Source: an uncultured Eubacteriales bacterium
Lineage (GTDB): Bacteria; Bacillota; Clostridia; Christensenellales; UBA1242
Length of the DNA: 64,000 nucleotides
Assembly: GCA_949031345.1 (NCBI GenBank)
Contig: CARNVA010000006.1
Location: 21,953-85,952, forward strand
Direction of reading: 5' to 3'
In this document: in pieces, positions 42,798-52,238 of the stretch
Position numbering within the stretch: position 1 is the stretch's first letter
Layout: each line of letters begins with the position of its first letter
Program-made: the position numbers and the translations under genes
The notes under the pieces: model-generated
What the model saw: only the letters and a program-made list of their open reading frames with translations
The model's database searches: none
Told to the model about the DNA's origin: nothing

Positions 42798-45389
42798 TTA
42801 CGCAACAGCTTCATCCAAAAGCTCGAGAAGCTTAGTTATGCTGAGTTTATTATAATTTTCTTCACTCAGGTTTTCAACGCCCAATTTTTCAAGAGCGGCA
42901 CTGTTTGCTTCAATAGCTGCAATTTCATTTGCATAAGAAGCCTTCAATGAATTTACAAGTTTTACATAAACATCTTTAAACATGCCTTCTTCAGTAAGCT
43001 CACCTTCTGTTCTGTAAGCATTGATTTTCATAGTTTCAAACAGCTCTGCTACAAGTTTATGGTCTGCATCTTTAAGTGCCTGATCTTCTCTTAATGTTCT
43101 GTTTACAAACACGAATTTCTTGAAGATTTCAACAACTTCGTTTGCCTGACTTTCATTGCCAGTAAAGCTTACATTTTCAGTAGTAAGAACAACTGCTTGT
43201 GCTGTGTATTTCTCAATTTCTTCTTTCAAGCTTTCAAAAATTTCCTTTTTGAGAAGGTATGTTGATTTAGCGGTCAGAATTGGAAGGATAATCTTATCCA
43301 CTTCTGCATCTTTGATATTATTGAATACAATCTTATAGCTTCCGCCAAGAAGTATATCAAGATAGCTCATTTTATCAAGTTTTAAAGTATTTAAATTGAT
43401 AAGAAGATTTGAAATGTCATTTAAGTCATTCTTCCAATCTTCATAGTTTTCAAGAAGTGTAAGGTCAATGAAATTGCCACTTACAGCCTCTGTAATTTGT
43501 TCTACAATAAGAGTGTTTGTGAAATCTATCTGATAAAGTGGAAGTACAATATTTCCAAGAAGTTTTTCATTGCCTTCTTTTGAAACAAGCTCTGCGAGTG
43601 AAACTATTACATCATCTGTCCCTTGAGCAACTTTTACAATATCGTAAATTCCCTCATCTCTTGCAAGCTTTAATGATGGAGCAATAAATTCTAATGCATC
43701 TTGATAGCCTTTGATTTCAAGCTCTTTGCCGTCATTTGCATAAACTGTAGTTGCAGTAAGGGCGAGATTGTTGTTTTCAATAAGTCTGTCAACGATTGAT
43801 TTTTCATCTGCAGTTTGAAGCAGTTTGTTTGCCCTTATTTCATCAATCAATCTTCCAAATGTAGTTGTGATTGCATCTATATTATAATTTTTATCTTTGT
43901 CAAGAAGAATTGTCGCATCTTCAACGAGAGCGCTTACATCAATCAATTGAGCAAGGCTCCCAAAGTCTTTTACAACTGAAACAAGTGAAGCTTCAACAGC
44001 TGTCCAATCTTCTTCAGTAAAATCTCTTACATCAACGCCAATGTTGTCAACATCAAGTTTAAGCTTTTCAATCACCCTTCCAGCAATTGTTGAAATGCTG
44101 TCTTGAAGCATATTGACTTTCATTAAGCTGTTCAAGCCACTTTCAAAAGATTCAATGTTTGCCTCTTTTGTAAGAATATCTGCAATGAGAGGTATTCTTG
44201 GCTCTTCAAGAGCAAGCACTTCATTGACAATTCCAGCTTTTCCGAAAGTTTTTAATGTTTGAGTAATATTGTTTAAATCATTTCTGAAATATTCATACTT
44301 ATTTTCAACAGTTGATAAATATCCGCCTATGTCATCAAGAATATCTTGGAATTCACCTGCACTTGACATAAATGAATATTTTTCAGAGTTTTCAATAATA
44401 TCAGCAATAGAGTTTGCAACAACCTTTTTAAATAGGTCTGAATCTGCAAGTCTGCTTACAGACGCTTCAACTCTGTCATAATCAATTTTTGTATAATCAA
44501 CATTTTTTAAGCCATATTTGCTGAGTTGATAGCCAAAATCAGCAACTTCATAGAGATTTTCGATTTCCTGTCTTACGACAACTTTGCCGTTGTCAACCTT
44601 AACTGAGCCATAATAATCAAACATTTTGTCATCAAGTCCAAAGAAATTTGTGCATTTTGTAAGGAAATTGTTTTCAAAACCTTGAATAACAATCACCACA
44701 CTGTCAGGAACATAGTCTCTTGCAAGACCTTTTGTCACAACCTGCACTTCAGTTTGATTTGCGTCACCTTCCTCTTCGCCTTGATTTTCATCATTAGTGG
44801 CATCTTCAGCCCTTCTCTCAACTTCTTCTACAGCAACTGTAGTAATTCCATAGTCATTTGTTGAAACCATTTTATTGGCAAGGCCCACAACACTTGCAAG
44901 CGGCATGCATGCAACAACTGTCACAATGAACGCTTTCACAAGTCCAATTAGTCCACCAACGCATTTTCCGTCTTTATCTTTAATTACCGCAACGCAGATA
45001 ACTTTGAAGATAAGATATACTACAAATTCAACCACTAAAGTAACTAAGATGAATATTACAGCATTGCAAATAGCACTTGGAAGGTTTGCAACAAGCACCT
45101 CAAGGTTTGGATTGCTGTTTATCATTGTTTTAATATCACCCACCGAAAGCATATACTCAAGCAAGATGTTGTAAAGTGGAACCTGCGTTCCATTAAAGCC
45201 CACCTTTATTTTCAAGATAGCATCAGTTATTGGTGGAGTAATGAAAAAGGCAAGCACCAGCCCAGCAAGTGAAAAAATCAAACTTGCAGTTGAGCGTTTA
45301 AAGCCTCTCCAAAAGCCCACACTAAACCCGCCGAAAAGGATAACTACAAAAATAATTGAAATTATCCAACCAATTAACGAAGCACTCAT
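42798..45389 (-). CDS. CvpA-like membrane protein with very long C-terminal extension (863 aa)
   Basis: The first 175 residues have four membrane segments and the glycine-rich pattern of CvpA/colicin V production family proteins (GFWRGFKRSTASLIFSLAG, GGLIGLVKAFIVTVVACMPL). Ordinary CvpA proteins end there at 160-200 residues. Here a further ~690 residues follow, acidic and helical, with no membrane segment and no recognised domain. By topology they are probably outside the cell. AAAGGAG precedes the ATG. It is upstream of rsmH with a 97-bp gap and no clear terminator, so it may be part of the division-gene transcript. Function unknown; a role in envelope assembly is plausible. Confidence 0.75.
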   Translation of the reverse strand: MSASLIGWIISIIFVVILFGGFSVGFWRGFKRSTASLIFSLAGLVLAFFITPPITDAILKIKVGFNGTQVPLYNILLEYMLSVGDIKTMINSNPNLEVLVANLPSAICNAVIFILVTLVVEFVVYLIFKVICVAVIKDKDGKCVGGLIGLVKAFIVTVVACMPLASVVGLANKMVSTNDYGITTVAVEEVERRAEDATNDENQGEEEGDANQTEVQVVTKGLARDYVPDSVVIVIQGFENNFLTKCTNFFGLDDKMFDYYGSVKVDNGKVVVRQEIENLYEVADFGYQLSKYGLKNVDYTKIDYDRVEASVSRLADSDLFKKVVANSIADIIENSEKYSFMSSAGEFQDILDDIGGYLSTVENKYEYFRNDLNNITQTLKTFGKAGIVNEVLALEEPRIPLIADILTKEANIESFESGLNSLMKVNMLQDSISTIAGRVIEKLKLDVDNIGVDVRDFTEEDWTAVEASLVSVVKDFGSLAQLIDVSALVEDATILLDKDKNYNIDAITTTFGRLIDEIRANKLLQTADEKSIVDRLIENNNLALTATTVYANDGKELEIKGYQDALEFIAPSLKLARDEGIYDIVKVAQGTDDVIVSLAELVSKEGNEKLLGNIVLPLYQIDFTNTLIVEQITEAVSGNFIDLTLLENYEDWKNDLNDISNLLINLNTLKLDKMSYLDILLGGSYKIVFNNIKDAEVDKIILPILTAKSTYLLKKEIFESLKEEIEKYTAQAVVLTTENVSFTGNESQANEVVEIFKKFVFVNRTLREDQALKDADHKLVAELFETMKINAYRTEGELTEEGMFKDVYVKLVNSLKASYANEIAAIEANSAALEKLGVENLSEENYNKLSITKLLELLDEAVA

Positions 45390-45789
45390 AATCGAAATCT
45401 CCTTTTATTACTTTTATTCTAACATATAAACGAAAATCAATCAATAGAAATTTCACGATTTTTTCAAATTTTTCAAATTATTTTTTTACAAAATATGGCG
45501 TTTTTTGTAAAAATTCGCCTTCCCCTCCCCATTAAAAAATGAAAGCTTTTTATCCTTTCTCCGTTTTATTTCTTCCCTACAAAAAAACTTTTGTTATTCT
45601 TCCAGCCTTATCCCTTAGGGCAAGGTTATCTTATTATAACCAAGGTGCCAAAATCGCAAAAATTGTTTTTAAAAATCGTTGACAAAGGATGGCAAAAGTT
45701 TTACTATATATAGCGAAACGCCACAATATGTGCTAAGAATATTTTACAAAAAACACAACATATAGTGGTTTTACATTAAAGGAGAGACT
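45390..45789 (+). promoter_or_regulatory. nrdD promoter region
   Basis: TTGACA (45679-45684), 17-bp spacer and TACTAT (45702-45707) give +1 near 45714. GGAG lies seven bases before the ATG at 45790. Upstream, GGTTAT/ATAACC (45624-45629, 45636-45641) is a perfect inverted repeat. The remaining bases are AT-rich with no gene. Confidence 0.75.
45721..45768 (+). promoter_or_regulatory. pair of NrdR-like boxes
   Basis: Box 2 (45753-45768, ACACAACATATAGTGG) matches 14 of 16 positions of the NrdR consensus acaCwAtATaTwGtgt. Box 1 (45721-45736) is weaker and in inverted orientation (CCACAATATGT against CCACTATATGT). Their centres are 32 bp apart, three helical turns, as is usual for NrdR box pairs. 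They lie between +1 and the nrdD start, so NrdR binding should repress transcription. Confidence 0.65.
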
Positions 45790-48123
45790 ATGGTAAAGAA
45801 TATTATGAAGAGAGATGGCAGACTTGCAAACTTTGACATTTCAAAAATTGAAAACGCCATTTCAAAAGCTATGAACGCTGTTGGAGACAGAGAATTTAAA
45901 ACCGTTCATAAGCTTGCCTGCCTTATTGAAGAAGAGATTGATAAGGAGTTTGAACAAGGCAAAACACCTTCTGTTGAAGAAATTCAAGACATTGTTGAGC
46001 GCGTTCTTATGAAAAAGGGGCACGAAGACACTGCAAAGGCCTATATACTTTATCGAAACAAGCGAAACCAAGTGAGAGAGATGAACACAAATCTCATGAA
46101 AACCTTTGACAAAATCAACAACAGTGACGCAAAAGATGTTGACCTTAAAAGAGAAAATGCAAACATTGATGGTGACACACCAATGGGCGTAATGCTTAAG
46201 TTTGGCTCTGAGGCTGCCAAAAACTATTTCACAAAGGCAATCATTGATCCAAAACAAGCAAAGGCTCACCAAGAAGGTGACATCCACATTCACGACTTTG
46301 ATTTTTACACCCTCACAGAAACCTGTTGCCAAATTGATGTGCAAAAGCTTTTCAAAGACGGCTTTCACACTGGACATGGTTTTGTAAGAGAGCCAAATGA
46401 TATCAGAACATACGCTGCTCTTGTTTGTATTGCAATTCAGTCAAACCAAAATGACCAACATGGTGGGCAAAGTGTGCCAAACTTTGATTATGGCTGCGCA
46501 CCTGGTGTAAGAAAAACTTATAAAAAGATTTATAGAACAAACTTTGCAAAAGCCTATGTGCTTAAAGAGGCTGGAAAGCTCAGTGAAGAAGAAGTTTGCG
46601 AAGTTTTCAAAAAACTTGATGCCGAAAAAGGCGTTTATCCTACCCTTGCAGGAAGCAAAGAGTATGACCAAGCCGAAAGAGAGGCTTTCAAAGATGTTGA
46701 AGAAGGTGTATTTGCAAAAATTAAAGAATACACTGTTAAAAAAGCATATGAAGAGACCAATGAAGCAACTCATCAAGCAATGGAAGCACTTGTTCACAAC
46801 CTCAACACCATGCACTCTCGTGCTGGCGCTCAAGTGCCATTCTCATCGTTAAACTTTGGTACTGACACCTCTGAAGAAGGCAGAATGGTCATGAAGAATT
46901 TCCTTAGAGCAACTGAGGAAGGTCTTGGAAATGGCGAAACTCCAATCTTCCCTATTTCAATCTTCAAAGTTAAAGAAGGTGTAAACTACAACCCTGGTGA
47001 TCCAAACTATGACATATTCAAGCTTGCTATGCAATGCTCAGCAAAGAGAATGTTTCCAAACTTCTCATTCATTGATGCACCATTCAACTATCAATATTAT
47101 AAAGAAGGTCATCCAGAAACAGAGGTTGCATATATGGGCTGCCGTACAAGAGTTATGGCAAATGTATATGACCCAACTCGTGAAATCACTTATGGAAGAG
47201 GAAACCTTTCATTCACATCAATCAACCTCCCAAGAATTGCCATTGAGGCAAAAGGCGACTTGAAGAAATTTTATAGCCGTCTTGATGAACTTATGGAGCT
47301 TGTAACCGACCAACTTCTTGACAGATTTAAAATTCAACAATCAAAACATGTTTACAACTATCCTTTCCTTATGGGACAAGGTGTTTGGATTGACTCTGAA
47401 AAACTTGACCGCAATGGAAGCATTGCCGAAGTGCTTAAGCATGGCACACTCACCTATGGCTTTATTGGTCTTGCTGAAGCTCTTGTTGCTCTCACCGGCA
47501 AACACCATGGTGAAAGCGAAAAATCTTGGCAAATTGGCTATGAGATTGTAAAACATATGCGCGAGTTTGCTGATAAGAAGGCAGACGAATATAAACTCAA
47601 CTTCTCAGTAATCGCTACTCCAGCTGAAGGTTTAAGCGGAAGATTTATCAAAATAGACAAAGAAAAATATGGAAAAATTGAAGGCATTACAAACAGAGAT
47701 TACTACACAAACAGCTTCCATGTGCCAGTATATTATGACATAACTGCTGAAAAGAAGATTGACCTTGAAGCACCTTTCCATGCACTTTGCAATGGCGGAC
47801 ACATTTCTTATATCGAGCTTGACGGTGATGCAACTGCAAACCTTGACGCTTTTGAAAGAATTATAAGACACATGAAAGAACAAGGAATTGGTTACGGCGC
47901 AATCAATCACCCTATCGACAGAGACCCAGTTTGTGGTTATAACGGAATTATCGGTGACCACTGTCCAAACTGCGGAAGAAGCGAAAATGATGGCAAAGGC
48001 AACTTTGAGCGTATAAGAAGAATAACTGGTTATCTTGTAGGTACACTTGACCGCTTTAATAACGGCAAGCGCGCTGAAGAACATGACCGCGTAAAACATG
48101 GAGTAAATCATGATGAAGACTAA
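45790..48123 (+). CDS. nrdD: anaerobic (class III) ribonucleoside-triphosphate reductase (777 aa)
   Basis: It makes deoxyribonucleotides without oxygen, using a glycyl radical. An N-terminal ATP-cone (about residues 1-95, MKRDGRLANFDISKI) provides allosteric control. The catalytic barrel has the HIHDFDFY and GGQSVPNFDYG segments. A zinc motif ending in CPNCG is at about residue 730, preceded by the DPVCGYNGII seen in Firmicute enzymes. The glycyl radical loop is RRITGYLVG, with Gly747 as the radical site. Length and order are normal. The activase NrdG is encoded 263 bp downstream, beyond a terminator. GGAG lies at good spacing before the ATG, and two NrdR-like boxes lie upstream. Confidence 0.97.
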   Translation: MVKNIMKRDGRLANFDISKIENAISKAMNAVGDREFKTVHKLACLIEEEIDKEFEQGKTPSVEEIQDIVERVLMKKGHEDTAKAYILYRNKRNQVREMNTNLMKTFDKINNSDAKDVDLKRENANIDGDTPMGVMLKFGSEAAKNYFTKAIIDPKQAKAHQEGDIHIHDFDFYTLTETCCQIDVQKLFKDGFHTGHGFVREPNDIRTYAALVCIAIQSNQNDQHGGQSVPNFDYGCAPGVRKTYKKIYRTNFAKAYVLKEAGKLSEEEVCEVFKKLDAEKGVYPTLAGSKEYDQAEREAFKDVEEGVFAKIKEYTVKKAYEETNEATHQAMEALVHNLNTMHSRAGAQVPFSSLNFGTDTSEEGRMVMKNFLRATEEGLGNGETPIFPISIFKVKEGVNYNPGDPNYDIFKLAMQCSAKRMFPNFSFIDAPFNYQYYKEGHPETEVAYMGCRTRVMANVYDPTREITYGRGNLSFTSINLPRIAIEAKGDLKKFYSRLDELMELVTDQLLDRFKIQQSKHVYNYPFLMGQGVWIDSEKLDRNGSIAEVLKHGTLTYGFIGLAEALVALTGKHHGESEKSWQIGYEIVKHMREFADKKADEYKLNFSVIATPAEGLSGRFIKIDKEKYGKIEGITNRDYYTNSFHVPVYYDITAEKKIDLEAPFHALCNGGHISYIELDGDATANLDAFERIIRHMKEQGIGYGAINHPIDRDPVCGYNGIIGDHCPNCGRSENDGKGNFERIRRITGYLVGTLDRFNNGKRAEEHDRVKHGVNHDED

Positions 48124-48159
48124 ACAGTTTTTATCTTAAATTTAATTTAAACATATGCA

Positions 48160-48194
48160 AATTAAAAAGAGCTTAAATCGGGCTCTTTTTAATT
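48160..48194 (+). terminator. terminator after nrdD
   Basis: A perfect 13-bp stem (48160-48172 with 48182-48194) including an A5/T5 run. It separates nrdD from nrdG, which therefore needs read-through or its own promoter in the AT-rich 48195-48386 stretch. Confidence 0.88.
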
Positions 48195-48386
48195 GCTTAA
48201 TTTAATCATTATAATATTTTCTATAAACTCATAATTAAGTTTAAAAATATTAAAATAAAAGAAAAATTGATAAAAATAACCGTATTTTATTGATTTTTTG
48301 CTTAATTTTCATTAAATTATCAATTTTTAATAAAAAAATATTTTAAAAATTAAACAATAAATATTTAAAACTACGAGGAAAAAACT

Positions 48387-48899
48387 ATGACACTTTTAAA
48401 AATTTCAGGAATTGTTCACGACTCAATCGTAGATGGACCAGGCCTTCGTTATAGCATATTTACACAAGGCTGCCCACATCATTGTGAGGGCTGTCACAAT
48501 CCACAAACCCATTCATACAAAGGTGGAAAAAGAATATTTTTGAGGACTATCAAAAAAGATTTGGCTTCAAATCCCCTTCTTCAAGGGGTTACACTCTCTG
48601 GTGGTGACCCTTTTGTTCAAGCTAAAGCACTGCTTCCTCTTGCAAAATATATTAAAGAGCAAGGCTTAGAGCTTGCCTGCTATACAGGTTATCTATTCGA
48701 GCAACTTGTAAGCGGAAGTGTGCCTTATGCCAAAGAGCTTCTTTCTTATATTGACATTTTAATTGATGGAAAATTTGTGCTTAGCCAAAAGAGTTTGGAT
48801 TGCAAATTTAAAGGCTCAAAAAATCAGCGAACAATAGATGTTCAGACCTCTCTTAAAGAAGGCAAAGTGGTTTTATCAAAAGATCCTCGTTGGGTTTAA
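48387..48899 (+). CDS. nrdG: anaerobic ribonucleotide reductase activating protein (170 aa)
   Basis: A radical SAM activase that installs the glycyl radical on NrdD. The N-terminus has DGPGLRYSIFTQGC, and the 4Fe-4S motif is CPHHCEGC (Cys29, 33 and 36), followed by HNPQTH. LSGGDPF provides the SAM-binding GGE-like motif. DILIDGKFV and the closing GSKNQRTIDV match the family. Length is normal. GAGGA lies about nine bases before the ATG. Pairing with nrdD is functional although the two genes are separated by a terminator. Confidence 0.96.
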   Translation: MTLLKISGIVHDSIVDGPGLRYSIFTQGCPHHCEGCHNPQTHSYKGGKRIFLRTIKKDLASNPLLQGVTLSGGDPFVQAKALLPLAKYIKEQGLELACYTGYLFEQLVSGSVPYAKELLSYIDILIDGKFVLSQKSLDCKFKGSKNQRTIDVQTSLKEGKVVLSKDPRWV

Positions 48900-48979
48900 A
48901 TTAAGCATAATAAATTAGAATTTATGTTTTATAAGCCAAAAATAACAAAAAAAAACATTAAAAAATAAGAAAAACTCAT

Positions 48980-49012
48980 AAAAAAGCATGAAACTTACAT
49001 TCATGCTTTTTT
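48980..49012. terminator. bidirectional terminator
   Basis: A 13-bp perfect stem (48980-48992 with 49000-49012) with A6/T6 ends, between the convergent nrdG and metG genes. Confidence 0.88.
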
Positions 49013-49040
49013 CTTTTATTCAATTTTTATTATGATTTTT

Positions 49041-50624
49041 TCAGGCATTTGCAATTTGTCTAAGCTTTTCTTGCTCTGCTGCAACATCAACTCTAGGGAA
49101 TAATATTCCAAGCTCGCCGAGTATGTTTCCTTCCTTCAAGCCGTCAAAGTTGTCAAGGTTTTCAAACTCTGCTTTGGCATCAATGCCAAGAGCAGTCAAA
49201 ACCTTTGTTGTTGCTTCTGGAATAAACGGATAGCAAAGCTCGCTTCCAATTCTGATTGCTTCTAAGAGATTTCTCATGATAGTCTTAAGTCGTTCTTCTC
49301 CACCCTCTTCTTTAGCCACAACCCATGGTTGCACCTTTTGAATGTAGGTGTTGGCATAAGTAAAAATGTTGAAAGCTGAAATGACCGCCTTAGTAAGTCC
49401 AAACTCTTTCATAAGTTTTATCACATTTTGCCCTTCTTCTATTACCATCTTTCTAAACTCTGCATCATCTTCGCACAAATCTGCCTGCGCTCTTGTAATC
49501 TCAGAGCTGAAATATTTTTTAACCATACTGAATGATCTTGAAACAAGATTTCCATAGTTATTTGAAAGATCTGCATTGATGCGTGTAAGAAAGGCCTCCG
49601 TTGAATAATTTCCATCACTTCCAAATGGAATCTCTCTGTAAAGCATGTATCTCACTGCATCTGCACTGTAAAGCGGAGCAAGCACGCGAGGGTCGATACA
49701 TTCCTTCTCATCTGTCTCTTTGCTTTTTGAAAGTTTATCTCCTCCAAACATAATCCAGCCGTGTGCAAAAATGCGGCTTGGAAGTGGCAGGTCAAGTGCC
49801 ATTAAAATTGCAGGCCATACGATTGAGTGAAATCTTACAATTTCCTTTCCGATTACATGAATATCTGCCGGCCAATATTTTTTGAAATTCTCATCATTAT
49901 CGCTGCCATATCCAAGTGCAGTGATATAATTTGGAAGAGCATCAATCCAAACATATATTGTATGTTTTGGGTCAAATTCAACAGGCACACCCCATTTCAC
50001 AGATGTTCTTGAAACGCAAAGGTCATTGAGTCCTGGCTTGATAAAATTGTTTACCATTTCATTGACTCTGCTTGCTGGTTGCAAAAATTCTGGATGAGAT
50101 TTGTAAAGCTCGATAAGTTTGTCCCCAAACTTAGAAAGTTTGAAAAAGTAAGCCTCTTCCTCTTGAAATTTAACCTCTCTTCCACAATCTGGGCATTTGC
50201 CATCTACAAGCTGGCTTTCTGTCCAAAAAGACTCACATGGAGTGCAATACCACCCTTTGTATGAATCTTTGTAAATATATCCGCGATTGTATAACTCAGT
50301 AAATATCTTCTGTACTGCCCTTTCGTGATAGTCATCAGTTGTTCTTATAAACTTATCATACTCAACATCCAAAAGCTTCCAAAGCTCTTTTGCGTCTGCG
50401 ATAATCTCGTCAAGATATTCCATTTCACTTTTGCCAGCCTTTGCCGCCGACTGCGAAACTTTCTGACCATGTTCATCAGTGCCAGTCAAATAAAACACAT
50501 CTTTGCCAAGTTTTTTGTTAAATCTAGCAAACGCGTCACAGATGATTGTTGTGTAAGCATTTCCAAGTGTGAATTTATTGCTTGGATAATAAATAGGTGA
50601 AGTAATATAAAATTTTTCGTTCAT
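49041..50624 (-). CDS. metG: methionyl-tRNA synthetase (527 aa)
   Basis: A class I synthetase. The HIGH-type motif is TLGN (residues 19-22) in YYPSNKFTLGNAYTT, a variant common in clostridial enzymes, followed by FLTGTDEHGQK. The zinc-knuckle cysteines are 127, 130, 144 and 147. The KMSKS motif is KLSKS (297-301). Residues about 345-510 are the helical anticodon-binding domain. The C-terminal dimerisation/tRNA-binding extension of longer MetG proteins is absent, so this is the short form. GGAG lies about five bases before the ATG at 50624. Confidence 0.97.
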   Translation of the reverse strand: MNEKFYITSPIYYPSNKFTLGNAYTTIICDAFARFNKKLGKDVFYLTGTDEHGQKVSQSAAKAGKSEMEYLDEIIADAKELWKLLDVEYDKFIRTTDDYHERAVQKIFTELYNRGYIYKDSYKGWYCTPCESFWTESQLVDGKCPDCGREVKFQEEEAYFFKLSKFGDKLIELYKSHPEFLQPASRVNEMVNNFIKPGLNDLCVSRTSVKWGVPVEFDPKHTIYVWIDALPNYITALGYGSDNDENFKKYWPADIHVIGKEIVRFHSIVWPAILMALDLPLPSRIFAHGWIMFGGDKLSKSKETDEKECIDPRVLAPLYSADAVRYMLYREIPFGSDGNYSTEAFLTRINADLSNNYGNLVSRSFSMVKKYFSSEITRAQADLCEDDAEFRKMVIEEGQNVIKLMKEFGLTKAVISAFNIFTYANTYIQKVQPWVVAKEEGGEERLKTIMRNLLEAIRIGSELCYPFIPEATTKVLTALGIDAKAEFENLDNFDGLKEGNILGELGILFPRVDVAAEQEKLRQIANA

Positions 50625-50846
50625 GTCTCCTCCAAATAAGTTGTCTTTTCTTTTTTCTTTAAAAGAATATCATTAAATTAAATTTTTGTCAATTAAATAC
50701 TCCTCCTTTACATTTCCATTTTGACATATTTTCAATGCCTTTTACAAATTTCTTTATATGCACACTTATCCAAATCTTCGCGGCTTGCTTTTCTTTAATT
50801 ATCGACACTTTTCGATAAAACCCTCTTTTAATTTTTGACTTATTTT

Positions 50847-50876
50847 TTGCAATAGGCAGGTCAAACTTGTTAAAAT
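50847..50876 (+). promoter_or_regulatory. promoter giving a leaderless transcript for the small membrane protein
   Basis: TTGCAA (50847-50852), 18-bp spacer, TAAAAT (50871-50876) with an extended TG. Six bases remain before the GTG at 50883. Confidence 0.5.
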
Positions 50877-50882
50877 AATAAT

Positions 50883-51086
50883 GTGAAAAATCGTTTGATA
50901 TTCATAGTGGGAATTGCTCTGCTTGTGCTTGTAATATGGGCAACTACTATGATTGGAATTAAACTCAACAAGCGGCAGCAAAACGCTGGGAACGGCGATT
51001 ATGTTTTGTCATGCAATTGCAACAAAACATTTATGAAAAAGTCAAGTTTAAATGAATTTCAAACTAAATCTTTAATTAGAAACTAA
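50883..51086 (+). CDS. small single-pass membrane protein (67 aa)
   Basis: Residues 5-28 are one hydrophobic membrane helix, followed by a basic stretch (KLNKRQQ) and a short outer or cytosolic tail with CNC near residue 46. No family recognised. The start is GTG with no Shine-Dalgarno sequence, but an extended -10 ends exactly six bases before it, the geometry seen at three certain genes here, which supports a real leaderless gene. Coding composition is richer in G/C than the surrounding non-coding DNA. It is divergent from metG and upstream of walJ. Whether it is expressed cannot be judged from sequence. Confidence 0.5.
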   Translation: MKNRLIFIVGIALLVLVIWATTMIGIKLNKRQQNAGNGDYVLSCNCNKTFMKKSSLNEFQTKSLIRN

Positions 51087-51155
51087 AAAGCAAAATAATT
51101 TAAAAATCAAATTTAATTTAAAGCTTATCAATTTTTTTAAAAAACATCTTTAATA

Positions 51156-51184
51156 TTGCAAAATTTGTCAAAATATGTTATAAT
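51156..51184 (+). promoter_or_regulatory. promoter giving a leaderless walJ transcript
   Basis: TTGCAA (51156-51161), 17-bp spacer, TGTTATAAT with the -10 at 51179-51184. Six bases separate it from the ATG at 51191. Confidence 0.7.
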
Positions 51185-51190
51185 TTTGAC

Positions 51191-51973
51191 ATGCGAACAA
51201 TAAATTTAGCGTCAGGAAGTGACGGGAATATTACATATATTGAAAGTGCCGGCAAGAAGATTTTGCTTGACAATGGTCTTTCATGCAGTGAAACTGTAAA
51301 AAGGCTGAGTTTAATTGGAATAAGCCCAGATGAAATTGACGCGATAATCATAAGTCATGAACACAGTGACCACATTAAAGGCGTTGATGTTTTTTCCAGC
51401 AAGTTTAACACACCCGTTTATGCTCATGAAGGAGTTTGGCTTGGCCTAGATGGAAAGCTTAAGAAGGTTTCAAGCGCAAATCGAAAGATGTTTGATGGAA
51501 GTTTTTCTCTTGGAGAGCTTACTATTGACCCAGTTGAATTGCCTCATGATGTAAAATGTTTTGGTTTTTCCTTCAATGAAGATGACAAAAAAATCAGCAT
51601 ACTCACAGACCTTGGTCATTTAAACGACCGCATTTTAAATTCAATAAAAGGCAGCGCTCTTGTATATTTGGAAGCCAACTATGACAGACAAATGCTTATG
51701 CAAGGCAAACGCTACCCCCTTTCACTTAAGATGCGCATTGATGGGCCTCGTGGTCACCTTTCAAACAAGGTAAGCAGTGAAGCAGTTGAATTTTTGACTG
51801 GAAATGGGACAAGGCAAATTGTGCTTTCTCACCTTAGTCGTGAAAATAACACCCCTGCTCTTGCATATAATTCAGTATGCAATGACATCAAGCAGCATGG
51901 AATTATTGAGGGGCAAGATGTCAAAATTGATGTTGCAACTCAAAACATTGGCGCATTCTTCAGAATAAAATAA
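51191..51973 (+). CDS. walJ: MBL-fold hydrolase, WalJ/YycJ type (260 aa)
   Basis: A metallo-beta-lactamase fold protein with the metal motif HEHSDH (about residues 56-61). The family start is ASGSDGNITYIES followed by KILLDNGLS. Further ligands are in LPHD (about 117) and LTDLGH (about 138), and the closing histidine is in LSHLSREN. WalJ/YycJ proteins are exonuclease-like, and the gene is linked in Firmicutes to the WalRK two-component system and to DNA mismatch repair. The walRK genes are not adjacent here. Length is normal. No ribosome-binding site is present; the promoter places +1 on the start codon. Confidence 0.9.
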   Translation: MRTINLASGSDGNITYIESAGKKILLDNGLSCSETVKRLSLIGISPDEIDAIIISHEHSDHIKGVDVFSSKFNTPVYAHEGVWLGLDGKLKKVSSANRKMFDGSFSLGELTIDPVELPHDVKCFGFSFNEDDKKISILTDLGHLNDRILNSIKGSALVYLEANYDRQMLMQGKRYPLSLKMRIDGPRGHLSNKVSSEAVEFLTGNGTRQIVLSHLSRENNTPALAYNSVCNDIKQHGIIEGQDVKIDVATQNIGAFFRIK

Positions 51974-52185
51974 GAATAAAATAATTTAATGGTCAAATTA
52001 TTAAATATATTATTTCACAAAACTTTTGCCGCAATAATATTATTTTATCTTTTTAAAATAAATTTGTGGCAATGTGGCAAAATAATTTATATATAATATT
52101 TATATAATAATAACTATACTTTATAAGAATTGACCGTCTTGCCTTAAAAAAGTTTAAAAATAATCATTTTTTTAAAAAAAGGGTA

Positions 52186-52214
52186 TTGAAATTTGCTTTA
52201 TAATGTGCTAAAAT
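52186..52214 (+). promoter_or_regulatory. promoter of the 607-residue protein gene
   Basis: TTGAAA (52186-52191), 17-bp spacer, TAAAAT (52209-52214) with an extended TG. The ATG at 52239 has GGAGGG three bases ahead. Confidence 0.75.
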
Positions 52215-52238
52215 ATGGTATATGAATTTGGAGGGATT

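Noticed and set aside
45862..46377. A 171-residue frame opposite nrdD
   Set aside because: It lies wholly inside the conserved nrdD gene on the other strand and has cysteine- and phenylalanine-rich shadow composition.
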